From an uncultured Marmoricola sp. (lineage in GTDB: Bacteria; Actinomycetota; Actinomycetes; Propionibacteriales; Nocardioidaceae): a stretch of 38,940 nucleotides of DNA. Below the pieces are notes generated by a model. It worked only from the letters and a program-made list of their open reading frames with translations. It did not search any database and was not told where the DNA came from. Shown one piece after another: positions 1 to 9,081 of this stretch; the first letter of the stretch is position 1, and every line of letters starts with the position of its first letter. The DNA is taken from positions 1-38,940 of the forward strand of contig NZ_CALTZE010000017.1 in the NCBI RefSeq assembly GCF_943913695.1. Reading direction: 5' to 3'. A program made the translations under genes and the position numbers.

Positions 1-1111
1 CCTGCTGGAGATCAAGGCCGAGGAGGACGAGACCGTCGAGGTCGGCGCCGAGCTGGCGATCGTCGCCGCCAAGGCCGAGGAGAAGGCGCCCGAGCCCACC
101 AAGGAGCGCGAGAAGCCGGAGTCCGGGCCGAAGTCCGACGGCAAGTCCGAGGGCAAGTCCGAGGGCGGCGACGGCGGGGCCTACGTGACCCCGCTGGTGC
201 GCAAGCTCGCGGCCCAGCACGGCGTCGACCTGTCCTCGATCGAGGGCAGCGGCGTCGGCGGCCGGATCCGCAAGCAGGACGTGCTGGCGGCCGCCGAGTC
301 GGCCAAGCAGGAGTCCGCACCGGCCTCGGCCGACAGCGCCGAGGCGTCGTCCGCCGCGGGTGCGAGCGACAAGGCCCCGCAGCCGACCGCCCCGAGCCCG
401 CTGCGCGGCAAGACCGAGAAGATCTCGCGGCTGCGCAAGGTGATCGCAACCCGCATGGTCGAGTCGCTGCAGACCTCCGCGCAGCTAACGCAGGTGGTCG
501 AGGTCGACGTCACCAACATCGCGCGGCTGCGCGACAGCGTGAAGGCGGAGTTCCTGGAGCGGGAGGGCGTGAAGCTCTCCTACCTGCCGTTCTTCGCCAA
601 GGCGGCGGTCGACTCGCTGAAGACCCACCCGGCGCTCAACGCCACCTTCGACCTAGAGGCGGGGGAGGTCACCTACTACGACCGGGAAAACGTCGCCTTC
701 GCCGTCGACACCGAGAAGGGTCTGCTGACCCCGGTCGTCAAGGACGCCGGCGACCTCTCGATCGCCGGGCTGGCCAAGAAGATCGCCGACGTCGCCGAGC
801 GCACCCGCACCAACAAGATCGGCCCCGACGACCTCTCGGGCGGCACCTTCACGATCACCAACCTCGGCAGCGTCGGGGCCCTGTGGGACACCCCGATCAT
901 CAACAAGCCGCAGGTGGCGATCCTCGGCCCCGGCACGGTCGTCAAGCGCCCCGTCGTGATCGACGACCCCAACCTCGGCGAGACGATCGCGGTGCGCTAC
1001 ATGGTCTACCTCGCCCTGACCTACGACCACCAGCTCGTCGACGGCGCCGACGCCGGCCGCTTCCTGCAGGACGTCAAGAAGCGCCTGGAGGCCGGCCAGT
1101 TCGACGTCTGA
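1..1111 (+). CDS. sucB: Dihydrolipoamide acyltransferase (E2) of a 2-oxoacid dehydrogenase complex, C-terminal part
   Basis: E2 core enzyme that passes the acyl group from lipoyl-lysine to CoA in the pyruvate or 2-oxoglutarate dehydrogenase complex (cytoplasm). The reading frame enters the window open at base 2, so the start is missing. The visible part begins in the end of a lipoyl domain (EDETVEVGAELAIV), then a Lys/Glu/Gly/Ser-rich linker, the E3-binding domain (TPLVRKLAAQHGVDL), an Ala/Ser linker, and the catalytic domain ending in DHQLVDGADAGRF, which carries the active-site His and Asp (HxxxDG). It is the left end of a block that matches dlaT-Rv2216-lipB-lipA of M. tuberculosis, where this E2 serves pyruvate dehydrogenase. 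Whether it takes succinyl or acetyl groups cannot be told from sequence alone; actinobacterial E2 proteins named SucB often work in PDH. The E3 partner lpdA lies 1.3 kb away, on the opposite strand. Confidence 0.95.
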   Translation, partial: LLEIKAEEDETVEVGAELAIVAAKAEEKAPEPTKEREKPESGPKSDGKSEGKSEGGDGGAYVTPLVRKLAAQHGVDLSSIEGSGVGGRIRKQDVLAAAESAKQESAPASADSAEASSAAGASDKAPQPTAPSPLRGKTEKISRLRKVIATRMVESLQTSAQLTQVVEVDVTNIARLRDSVKAEFLEREGVKLSYLPFFAKAAVDSLKTHPALNATFDLEAGEVTYYDRENVAFAVDTEKGLLTPVVKDAGDLSIAGLAKKIADVAERTRTNKIGPDDLSGGTFTITNLGSVGALWDTPIINKPQVAILGPGTVVKRPVVIDDPNLGETIAVRYMVYLALTYDHQLVDGADAGRFLQDVKKRLEAGQFDV

Positions 1112-1152
1112 GGGCGTCGTAGCGCCGCGGCGCTGTCGTAGCGCCGCGGCGG

Positions 1153-1228
1153 TTTCACAGGTTCACATGTGAAAGCTGCCCTTCACACGCGAAGTTTCGC
1201 GTGTGAAGGGCAGCTTTCGCGTGTGAAG
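1153..1228. repeat. Left 76-bp inverted repeat bounding the AbiEi-like gene; also a strong hairpin after sucB
   Basis: This stretch matches the reverse complement of 2312-2387 at about 72 of 76 positions by my count. It holds the palindrome TTCACATGTGAA (1162-1173) and a near-perfect hairpin with 23-bp arms at 1171-1193 and 1196-1218 around a 2-base loop. The hairpin could end sucB transcription, although no T-run follows. A 17-bp tandem duplication (1116-1132 and 1135-1151) lies just before it. Confidence 0.85.
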
Positions 1229-1244
1229 TCGGGACTGCGCCCGC

Positions 1245-2195
1245 TCAACCGGCGCGGCGATGGCGGCGCACGGTGTCCCAGAAGCGATCACGCAGCTCGC
1301 GGGGCCGTGAGAGCTCGTGCCACACCACCCGGAAGAACGAACACCTCGTGATCCCCCGGACCTTGTCCTCGCGGCGCTTCTCCTCCCACACCACCTGAGC
1401 AGGATCTTTGTCGGGGTCGTAGGCCCGGAAGTACTTGCCGCGGCCATCGAACTCGCCGTGCATCTTCAGCTCGGGCCAGTCGAAGTCGACCCTCGCGACC
1501 AGCTGACCGTGCTCGTCGTACACCTCACGCTGAGGCTCCGGCGTCGGGATCCCGAGCCGGCGGAACAGCACGACCGCCCGCGTCTCACCTGCTGACTCGT
1601 GCCGACCGTCGACGTGCTCCACCACGAGGCGCGCACGCAGGCTGCCCGGCCAGCCGTTCATCTCCTCGAACCGCTGGCGCAGCTCGTCCTCATCGGTGAG
1701 CTTGCGGAAGCAGGCGTTGTCGGCCGAGACCAGCCCGGCCTCGACCGTCAGGGTGGTGGCCGCCTCGATCACGCCACGCGAGGCCACCGTCACCGTCAGT
1801 CCGCCGGCGGCGGTGAGGTCGGACTCGTCGAGCCCGCCCACGTGGTGGATCGAACCAGGGGTGATCCTGGCCGCGCCGTCGTCGAGACGGGTCAGATGGA
1901 CTCGCGACAGGTCGGCGCCCCACACCGCGACACCTTGGGCGATCAGCGAGGTGACGTGGCTGAAGGCGAAGGCTCCCGGCGTCGTACGACGCACCGCGTG
2001 TGCGACGACGAGGTGCTGCTGCTCGGGGGTGAGCTTGTCCCAGACGTCGGCGAAGACGTAGCAACCATGCTTGACCCGCCGCCAGATGCCTTGGCGCAGC
2101 ATCGCGGCGATGTGGCGGTCGTGATAGCCCGCCTCCTTGGCCTCGGCTCGCAAGAAGACGCCCTCGAGATCGGCGATGAGACGCAGTGGATCCAT
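1245..2195 (-). CDS. AbiEi-antitoxin-like N-terminus with PD-(D/E)xK/DUF559-like C-terminus
   Basis: 316-residue protein. Residues 1-60 look like the winged-helix antitoxin domain of AbiEi-type proteins (AEAKEAGYHDRHIAAMLRQG, then WRRVKHGCYVF). Residues about 200-295 resemble the Vsr/DUF559 restriction-endonuclease-like fold: E200/E204, then VDFDWPE (D237, D239), GEFDGRGKY (E248, D250, K254) and EEKRRED (E271-D277). Such two-part proteins are common orphan genes in Nocardioides-type genomes and are usually annotated as AbiEi antitoxin-domain proteins. No AbiEii nucleotidyltransferase toxin lies next to it, so a classical type IV toxin-antitoxin pair is not supported. The gene sits alone between sucB and lpdA, 16 bases from the left repeat and 116 bases downstream of the right one, inside a 1,235-bp unit with IS-like layout but no known transposase. 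Function unknown; DNA binding or cleavage is an inference. Confidence 0.8.
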   Translation of the reverse strand: MDPLRLIADLEGVFLRAEAKEAGYHDRHIAAMLRQGIWRRVKHGCYVFADVWDKLTPEQQHLVVAHAVRRTTPGAFAFSHVTSLIAQGVAVWGADLSRVHLTRLDDGAARITPGSIHHVGGLDESDLTAAGGLTVTVASRGVIEAATTLTVEAGLVSADNACFRKLTDEDELRQRFEEMNGWPGSLRARLVVEHVDGRHESAGETRAVVLFRRLGIPTPEPQREVYDEHGQLVARVDFDWPELKMHGEFDGRGKYFRAYDPDKDPAQVVWEEKRREDKVRGITRCSFFRVVWHELSRPRELRDRFWDTVRRHRRAG

Positions 2196-2311
2196 GCCCA
2201 GAGTCTGGGAAGAGATCGAGACCGCCAGGCGCCCGACTTTGCCGCCTGTGGAAAAGCTGGCGCGGCGTACACCTGTGGAGGCTAAACGGTCGCCCGCAGC
2301 AGGGCTGGGCG

Positions 2312-2387
2312 CTTCACACGCGATAACTGCCCTTCACACGAGAAACTTCGCGTGTGAAGGGCCGCTTTCACATGTGAACCTGTGAAA
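2312..2387. repeat. Right 76-bp inverted repeat bounding the AbiEi-like gene
   Basis: Inverted partner of 1153-1228 with four mismatches by my count. It carries the same TTCACATGTGAA palindrome (2367-2378) and a hairpin with arms related to CCTTCACACG and CGTGTGAAGG. It lies upstream of the AbiEi-like gene and 33 bases beyond the lpdA stop, so it may also end lpdA transcription. No target-site duplication is obvious next to either copy. Confidence 0.85.
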
Positions 2388-2420
2388 GCGCCACCCCGCC
2401 GAGCCCAACCGACGCCGCAC

Positions 2421-3812
<1,392 letters not shown>

Positions 3813-3888
3813 GCCGCGAGCCTAGTGCGACCTCGCGCCTCGCCGACAGCCGGTGCGCGACCCACCAGTCACATGGCAGGTTGGGGTC

Positions 3889-4782
3889 ATGCGCGTGCTG
3901 ATCGCCGGCTCCTCCGGCTTCCTCGGGACCCGGCTCCGCGAGCGGATGGAGTCGCTCGGCCACGAGGTGACGGGGCTGGTGCGCAGCGAGCCCGGCCCCG
4001 GCCAAATCCGCTGGGACCCGTACGCCGCCCCGCTCGGCCCGGCGGTCGTCGACGCCCACGACGTGGTCGTCAACCTCGCGGGCTCACCGCTCATCGGCAA
4101 CGTGCACTCGCAGTCGTGGGCGCGGCAGGTGATGAGCAGCCGGGTCACCACGACCCAGGTGCTCGCCCGCGCCATCGCCGAGGGTGAGCGCAAGCCGGCG
4201 TTCCTCGCCGGCAACGGCATCGCCTGCTACGGCGACCAGGGCGACACCCCGCTGCCCGAGAGCGCCCCGGAGCTGGCCGACACGCTGCTGGGCCGGGTCA
4301 GCCGGGCCTGGCAGGCCGCGACCGACCCTGCGGCCGAGGCCGGTGCCCGGGTCTGCGTGCTGCGCACGAGCCCGGTGATGGACCGTCGCAGCCAGCCGCT
4401 CGGCATGCTGCGGCTGCTCTTCAAGGCCGGGCTGGGGGGTCCTCTGGGCTCGGGGCGGCAGCACATGCCGATGATCAGTGCCCGCGACTGGGTGGACGCG
4501 GTCGTGCACCTCGCCGAGAGCGACGTGTCGGGGCCGGCCAACCTGTGCTGCGAGACGACGCCGACCAACGCGGAGTTCACCAAGGCGCTGGCCGGCGAGC
4601 TGCACCGCCCGGCGTTCTTCAAGGTCCCGGCCGCGGTGCTCGGCCCGGCCGCCGGGGCGATGTCGCCCGAGCTGCTGGGCTCGGTCAACGCGGTGCCGCG
4701 CACGCTGCTCGACAGCGGCTTCCGCTTCAGCGACCCCGACGTCACCGCCGTGGTGCGCGAGGGGCTGGACCCGACGCGCTGA
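3889..4782 (+). CDS. TIGR01777-family NAD-dependent epimerase
   Basis: 297-residue short-chain dehydrogenase-type Rossmann protein. The N-terminal nucleotide-binding loop GSSGFLGTRLRERMESLGHE and the motif VVNLAGSPL are typical of the TIGR01777 (YfcH/SulA-like) family, whose substrates are unknown. A central ARDWVDAVVHL and a C-terminal domain running to the stop complete the usual length. The ATG at 3889 is preferred over an upstream in-frame GTG (3853) because the family begins at MRVLIAGSSGF. Synteny fits M. tuberculosis Rv2216, between dlaT and lipB. The 3' end overlaps the convergent next gene by 41 bases. Confidence 0.9.
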   Translation: MRVLIAGSSGFLGTRLRERMESLGHEVTGLVRSEPGPGQIRWDPYAAPLGPAVVDAHDVVVNLAGSPLIGNVHSQSWARQVMSSRVTTTQVLARAIAEGERKPAFLAGNGIACYGDQGDTPLPESAPELADTLLGRVSRAWQAATDPAAEAGARVCVLRTSPVMDRRSQPLGMLRLLFKAGLGGPLGSGRQHMPMISARDWVDAVVHLAESDVSGPANLCCETTPTNAEFTKALAGELHRPAFFKVPAAVLGPAAGAMSPELLGSVNAVPRTLLDSGFRFSDPDVTAVVREGLDPTR

Positions 4783-5302
4783 CGCGCCACTCGCCGCCGA
4801 CCAGGCGCAGCACGAGGCGCCGGGTCACCGGACGGGTGGTCGGCAGCGGCCGTTCGAGGCCGGCCCTGGAGACGATCCGACCGCCGGCCACCCGGTCGAG
4901 CAACCGCAGATCGAGCCTGTCGTCCGACGCCTGCTGCACCCGCAGCGAGAGCAGCTGCGTGGTGAGCCGCTCGACGCGCCACCCCGCGTCGCTCCACCGG
5001 CGCAGCAGCCGCGCGTCGGCCGCGCCCGCGCTCGAGCCGCGCGTGTAGAGCGACCGCAGCGCCACGGGGTCACCCGAGGCCCACGCCGTAGCCCGCTGCG
5101 CGTCCCAGGCCCGGAGCACGGCGGTCGCGCGCCGCTGCTCCACCCGTACGCCGCCCGGCTCGGCCGCGGGCGTGGCGGCGCTGGGCGCGGCAGCGCTCGG
5201 CGCGGGGCGGGTCGTCGGCGCCTCCGCCGCCCCGCCGGGCAGCAGCGCGAGCGTCACCAGGCACGCCGTCACCACCCACCCGACCGCCTGCCAGCTCCGC
5301 AC
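4742..5302 (-). CDS. Putative secreted protein of unknown function
   Basis: 186-residue protein with a short N-terminal hydrophobic segment (VGWVVTACLVTLALLPGG, about residues 6-24) that could be a signal peptide or membrane anchor, then a Pro/Ala/Thr-rich linker to about residue 50, then a compact domain to the end. That domain (VRVEQRRATAVLRAWDAQRA, ASGDPVALRSLY, LVLRLVGGEWRVSASGP) has the spacing of small NTF2/SnoaL-like domains, but I cannot assign a family firmly. The GTG at 5302 gives a start just before the hydrophobic segment. It is divergent from lipB with 60 bases between starts and converges with the epimerase gene. The antisense frame stays open far upstream through lipB; only this 3' part looks like real coding sequence. 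Confidence 0.6.
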   Translation of the reverse strand: MRSWQAVGWVVTACLVTLALLPGGAAEAPTTRPAPSAAAPSAATPAAEPGGVRVEQRRATAVLRAWDAQRATAWASGDPVALRSLYTRGSSAGAADARLLRRWSDAGWRVERLTTQLLSLRVQQASDDRLDLRLLDRVAGGRIVSRAGLERPLPTTRPVTRRLVLRLVGGEWRVSASGPAPRAPRR

Positions 5303-5339
5303 CCGAACAGCCTGCCCCGGGACGAGCGGATCCGGAGAG

Positions 5340-5362
5340 TTGTCCACAGGTAACCTCGAGGT
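5340..5362 (+). promoter_or_regulatory. lipB leaderless promoter with a perfect DnaA-box match
   Basis: TAACCT (5351-5356) stands 6 bases before the lipB GTG, matching the -10/leaderless pattern seen elsewhere in the window. Overlapping its upstream side is TTGTCCACA (5340-5348), identical to the high-GC actinobacterial DnaA box. One isolated box may be chance, so DnaA control is only a possibility. Confidence 0.5.
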
Positions 5363-6094
5363 GTGGCCCTGCAGCTCCTCGACCTGACCGACGCACCGGT
5401 CGACTACCTCGCCGCCTGGGAGCGCCAGCGCGAGGTGCACGCCGACGTGGTCGCCGGCGCCCCCGACGCCGTACTGCTCCTCGAGCACCCGCCGGTCTAC
5501 ACGGCCGGCAAGCGCACCGAGCCCCACGAGCGACCGCAGGACGGCACGCCCGTCATCGACGTCGACCGCGGCGGCAAGATCACCTTCCACGGCCCCGGCC
5601 AGCTGGTGGGCTACCCGATCGTGCGGCTGCCCGACCACGTGCTGGTCGTCGACTACGTACGCCGCCTCGAGGAGGCGCTGATCGGCGTGTGCCGCGACCT
5701 CGGCGTCACCACCGCGCGCGTGCCCGGTCGCAGCGGCGTCTGGCTCCGGGCCGACCCGGCCACGGGGAGGCCCGAGCGCAAGATCGCCGCGATCGGCATC
5801 CGCGTCAGCCGCGGCGTGACGATGCACGGCTTCGCGCTCAACTGCGACGTCGACCTGGCGTGGTACGACCGCTTCGTGCCGTGCGGCATCGCCGACGCGG
5901 GCGTGACGACGCTGAGCGAGGAGCTCGGTCGCGACGTGACGGTGGCCGAGGCGCTGCCGCTCGTGGGCCGTCACCTCGACGCGCTGCTGGCGTGGGCGGC
6001 GTACGACGCGACCCCCGACTACGAGCCGCGCCCCGACCCCTCGGCACGCGGCGCGGGCGACCTGCGTGTCCCCGTGCTCAATCCGCTGACCTGA
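5363..6094 (+). CDS. lipB: Octanoyl-[ACP]:protein N-octanoyltransferase
   Basis: First enzyme of lipoate assembly: moves octanoate from acyl carrier protein to the target lysine of lipoyl domains such as that of the neighbouring E2. 243 residues. The substrate pocket motif RGGKITFHGPGQLVGYP lies at about residues 69-85; the catalytic Lys140 is in KIAAIGI and the catalytic Cys174 in VPCGIAD. The GTG start is leaderless, behind TAACCT. lipA, which finishes the cofactor, follows 2 kb downstream, with an ABC transporter pair in between that is absent from the M. tuberculosis arrangement. Confidence 0.97.
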   Translation: MALQLLDLTDAPVDYLAAWERQREVHADVVAGAPDAVLLLEHPPVYTAGKRTEPHERPQDGTPVIDVDRGGKITFHGPGQLVGYPIVRLPDHVLVVDYVRRLEEALIGVCRDLGVTTARVPGRSGVWLRADPATGRPERKIAAIGIRVSRGVTMHGFALNCDVDLAWYDRFVPCGIADAGVTTLSEELGRDVTVAEALPLVGRHLDALLAWAAYDATPDYEPRPDPSARGAGDLRVPVLNPLT

Positions 6095-6154
6095 GGCCCG
6101 TCTCTGCGACGCTTGTCGTTGGATCTGACCGGACTGCGGGAAGGGTGTGACGAC

Positions 6155-7126
6155 GTGAGCGAGCTCGTGATCGAGACGAGCGGGCTCCGCAAGTCCTACC
6201 GCCACGGCCTGCGGCGCACCGCGGCCGTCGACGGTCTCGACCTCGCCGTGCCGGCTGGTGGCGTGCACGGCTTCCTGGGGCCCAACGGCTCCGGCAAGAC
6301 CACCACGATGCGGCTGCTGCTCGGCCTCGCGCGCCCCGACAAGGGCGTGGCGAAGGTCTTCGGTCTGCCCGTGCCCCGCCAGCTGCCGCAGGTCGTCGAC
6401 CGGGTCGGCGCCGTCGTGGGCTCCCCCGGCTTCAGCCCCCACCTCTCGGGTCGTCGCAACCTCCAGCTCATCGGCCGCACGCTCGGGCTCTCGCGCACCG
6501 GCGTCGACGAGGTGCTCTACCAGGTGGGGCTGGAGAGCCGCGCGCGCTCGTCCTACTCCTCCTACTCCCCCGGCATGCGCCAGCGCCTCGCGATCGCCGC
6601 CGCCCTGCTCAAGACTCCTGACCTGCTGCTGCTCGACGAGCCCACCACCGGCCTGGGCCCGGCCGGCAGCCGCACCGTGCGCGACCTCGTACGCCGCCTC
6701 GGCGACGGCGGCACGACCGTGCTGCTCAGCTCGCACAACCTCGTCGAGGTGCAGCAGCTGTGCCACTCGGTCTCGATCATCGACCACGGCAGGCTCGTGG
6801 CCTCCGGCCCGGTCAGCGACCTGATCGGCGACCGCGCCTCGCGCACCCGCGTGCGGGTGCACGACCTGCGCGAGGCCGAGCACGTGCTGCGCTCGGCCGG
6901 TCGCACGGTGACCCGCGAGCAGGACTCCCTGCTGGTCGAGGGCCATGAGCGCCCCGAGGAGATCACCCGGGTGCTGGCCGCCCGCGGCCACTACGTCACC
7001 GAGCTGAGCGAGGAGCGGCCCGACCTGGAGAGCTTCTTCCTCCAGATCACCGCCCGCGGCACGACCCAGGAGACGCCGCCCGAGACCGCGCCTGAGACCG
7101 GGCTTGAGCGCGGGGAGGCCCGCTGA
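6155..7126 (+). CDS. ABC transporter ATP-binding protein (ABC-2/CcmA type)
   Basis: ATPase subunit of an ABC-2 exporter, about 323 residues. It has Walker A GPNGSGKT, signature YSPGMRQRL, Walker B LLLLDEP, the D-loop region TTGLGPAG and the switch His in SSHN. The nucleotide-binding domain is followed by the C-terminal extension (about residues 215-323) usual for exporters of antibiotics or lipids. The GTG at 6155 gives a protein starting just before the first strand (ELVIETSGLRKSY) and has a purine-rich GGGAAGG upstream; an in-frame start at 6113 is less likely. It overlaps the permease gene by one base (TGATG), so the two are translated together. The substrate cannot be inferred. Confidence 0.9.
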   Translation: MSELVIETSGLRKSYRHGLRRTAAVDGLDLAVPAGGVHGFLGPNGSGKTTTMRLLLGLARPDKGVAKVFGLPVPRQLPQVVDRVGAVVGSPGFSPHLSGRRNLQLIGRTLGLSRTGVDEVLYQVGLESRARSSYSSYSPGMRQRLAIAAALLKTPDLLLLDEPTTGLGPAGSRTVRDLVRRLGDGGTTVLLSSHNLVEVQQLCHSVSIIDHGRLVASGPVSDLIGDRASRTRVRVHDLREAEHVLRSAGRTVTREQDSLLVEGHERPEEITRVLAARGHYVTELSEERPDLESFFLQITARGTTQETPPETAPETGLERGEAR

Positions 7127-8058
7127 TGGGCCTGGTCGGAGTCGAGCTCTCGCGCTGGCGGCTGCGTCCGGTCGTGGCCGGGCTGATGCTGGCGGCCGTG
7201 GTCTTCGCTGTCGTGGCCGCCGCGCTGACCGCCTGGGAGTCGCGCCCGCTGAGCCAGGTCGAGCTCGACGACGCGGTGAGCCAGTCCGAGCTGGCGGCGC
7301 GCGACAGCGGCGTCAGCGCCGAGATCGACGCCTGCCGCGAGTCGCCCGGCGACTACCTCGGACCCGACGCCTCGGCCGCCGACTGCGCCGAGACGCTGCT
7401 GCCCTCCCCCGAGAGCTTCTGGAGCCGTACGCCGCTCGACCTCGCCGACGTGCTCGCCGACCGGGCGGTCGGGGTGACCTTGGTCGTGGTCTGCCTGATG
7501 GTGGTCGCCGGCAGCACCTTCGCCGGCGGCGACTGGGCGACCGGGTCGATGAAGACCCAGCTGCTCGTCGAGCCGAGACGCGGCCGCGTGTGGGGGGCCA
7601 AGGCCGTCGCGACGCTGGTCTGGTCGGCGGCCACGACCGCGGTGGCGCTGGCGGCGTTCTGGGGCGTGCTCGCCGCCGTGGCCCAGTCCCGCGGCCTCGG
7701 GATCGACGCCGGGGTGGTGTCCGACGCGCTGCTCCAGGCCGGGCGCGGGGTGCTGCTGGCGGCCTTCGGCGCGCTCGGCGCCTTCGCGCTGACGATGGTG
7801 CTGCGCCACACGGTCGCCACGCTGGGCCTGCTCTTCGTCTACGCCGTGGGCGGCGAGATCGCGCTCGGCCTGCTCCCGGTCGACGACGTGGCCCGCTGGT
7901 CGGTGGGCCGCAACGCGCTGGAGTGGGTGCACGACGGCCCCGCGGCAGCGCTGGAGCTGGGCGGGCTGCCCTACGCCGGTCCGGCCGCGTTCCTGGCCGC
8001 GCTGACCCTCGCCGCGGTGCTGCTCTCGCTGCTGGTCTTCCCCCGCAGGGATGTCTGA
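7126..8058 (+). CDS. ABC-2 type transporter permease
   Basis: 310-residue membrane partner of the preceding ATPase. About six hydrophobic segments are visible: one at residues 15-35, a periplasmic-looking loop (40-105), then helices near VGVTLVVVCLMVVAGSTF, TLVWSAATTAVALAAFWGVLAAV, GVLLAAFGALGAFALTMVL, TLGLLFVYAVGGEIALGLL and AAFLAALTLAAVLLSLLVF. GDWATGSMKTQLLVEPRRGRV resembles the conserved cytosolic segment of ABC-2 exporters. The large N-terminal loop contains two cysteines. It ends 22 bases before lipA, but lipA has its own promoter. Confidence 0.88.
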   Translation: MGLVGVELSRWRLRPVVAGLMLAAVVFAVVAAALTAWESRPLSQVELDDAVSQSELAARDSGVSAEIDACRESPGDYLGPDASAADCAETLLPSPESFWSRTPLDLADVLADRAVGVTLVVVCLMVVAGSTFAGGDWATGSMKTQLLVEPRRGRVWGAKAVATLVWSAATTAVALAAFWGVLAAVAQSRGLGIDAGVVSDALLQAGRGVLLAAFGALGAFALTMVLRHTVATLGLLFVYAVGGEIALGLLPVDDVARWSVGRNALEWVHDGPAAALELGGLPYAGPAAFLAALTLAAVLLSLLVFPRRDV

Positions 8059-8067
8059 CCCGCGACG

Positions 8068-8073
8068 TAGAGT
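8068..8073 (+). promoter_or_regulatory. lipA leaderless -10 box
   Basis: TAGAGT followed by exactly 7 bases and the lipA GTG at 8081. No ribosome-binding site precedes the GTG, so lipA is probably translated from a leaderless mRNA and transcribed separately from the ABC genes. Confidence 0.55.
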
Positions 8074-8080
8074 GGCGGGT

Positions 8081-9028
8081 GTGACGACAGCACCCGAGCA
8101 GACCGCCCGACCTGAGGGACGCAAGCTGCTCCGGCTCGAGGCGCGCAACGCGGAGACCCCGATCGAGCGCAAGCCGGAGTGGATCAAGACCCGGGCCAAG
8201 ATGGGCCCGCAATACACCGAGCTCCAGCAGCTGGTGAAGTCCGGTGGGCTGCACACGGTGTGCCAGGAGGCGGGCTGTCCCAACATCTACGAGTGCTGGG
8301 AGGACCGCGAGGCGACGTTCCTCATCGGTGGTGACCAGTGCACCCGGCGTTGTGACTTCTGCCAGATCGCGACCGGTCGCCCGCAGCCGCTGGATCGTGA
8401 CGAGCCCCGCCGGGTCGCCGAGAGCGTGCAGACCATGGCGTTGCGCTACGCCACGATCACCGGGGTCGCGCGTGATGACCTGCCTGATGGCGGTGCGTGG
8501 CTCTATGCCGAGACGGTGCGGATGATCCACGAGCTCAACCCCGACACGGGCGTGGAAAACCTGGTCCCCGACTTCAACGGCGAGCCCGACCTGCTGCGTG
8601 AGGTCTTCGAGAGCAGGCCTGAGGTGCTGGCGCACAACGTGGAGACGGTGCCGCGGATCTTCAAGCGGATCCGGCCGGCGTTTCGCTACGAGCGGTCCCT
8701 CGACGTGATCACCCAGGCGCGTGACTTCGGGCTGGTGACGAAGTCCAACCTGATCCTGGGCATGGGCGAGACCCGCGAGGAGGTCTCCCAGGCGCTGGTC
8801 GACCTGCACGGTGCGGGCTGTGAGCTGATCACGATCACGCAATACCTGCGGCCCTCCAAGCTGCACCACCCCGTCGAGCGGTGGGTCAAGCCGCAGGAGT
8901 TCGTCGAGCTGGCCGACGAGGCGAAGGAGATCGGGTTCGCCGGGGTGATGAGCGGGCCGCTGGTGCGCTCGTCCTACCGCGCGGGCCGGCTCTACCAGCA
9001 GGCCGTCGAGGCCCGCGCCGGCGTCTGA
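8081..9028 (+). CDS. lipA: Lipoyl synthase
   Basis: Radical-SAM enzyme that inserts two sulfurs into protein-bound octanoate. 315 residues from the GTG. Both iron-sulfur cluster sites are complete: C61, C66 and C72 (CQEAGCPNIYEC) for the auxiliary cluster, and C87, C91 and C94 (CTRRCDFC) for the SAM cluster. The conserved RSSY that ligands the auxiliary cluster is present near the end (LVRSSYRAG). An upstream ATG at 8051 would overlap the permease gene and lies before the -10 box, so the GTG is preferred. It completes the lipoate pathway with lipB and serves the E2 encoded at the start of the window. Confidence 0.97.
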   Translation: MTTAPEQTARPEGRKLLRLEARNAETPIERKPEWIKTRAKMGPQYTELQQLVKSGGLHTVCQEAGCPNIYECWEDREATFLIGGDQCTRRCDFCQIATGRPQPLDRDEPRRVAESVQTMALRYATITGVARDDLPDGGAWLYAETVRMIHELNPDTGVENLVPDFNGEPDLLREVFESRPEVLAHNVETVPRIFKRIRPAFRYERSLDVITQARDFGLVTKSNLILGMGETREEVSQALVDLHGAGCELITITQYLRPSKLHHPVERWVKPQEFVELADEAKEIGFAGVMSGPLVRSSYRAGRLYQQAVEARAGV

Positions 9029-9081
9029 GAGACTGGGCGGCGCTCACCCACCGCACCGACACACGAGGCGACTCACACCTG

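Noticed and set aside
1245..2195. Complete type IV AbiE toxin-antitoxin system
   Set aside because: No AbiEii nucleotidyltransferase gene is next to it, and the C-terminal half is nuclease-like instead.
4742..6991. Very long open frame on the minus strand across lipB and the ABC ATPase gene
   Set aside because: It is the antisense shadow of two well-supported genes in high-GC DNA; only its last 186 codons (4742-5302) look like a separate protein.
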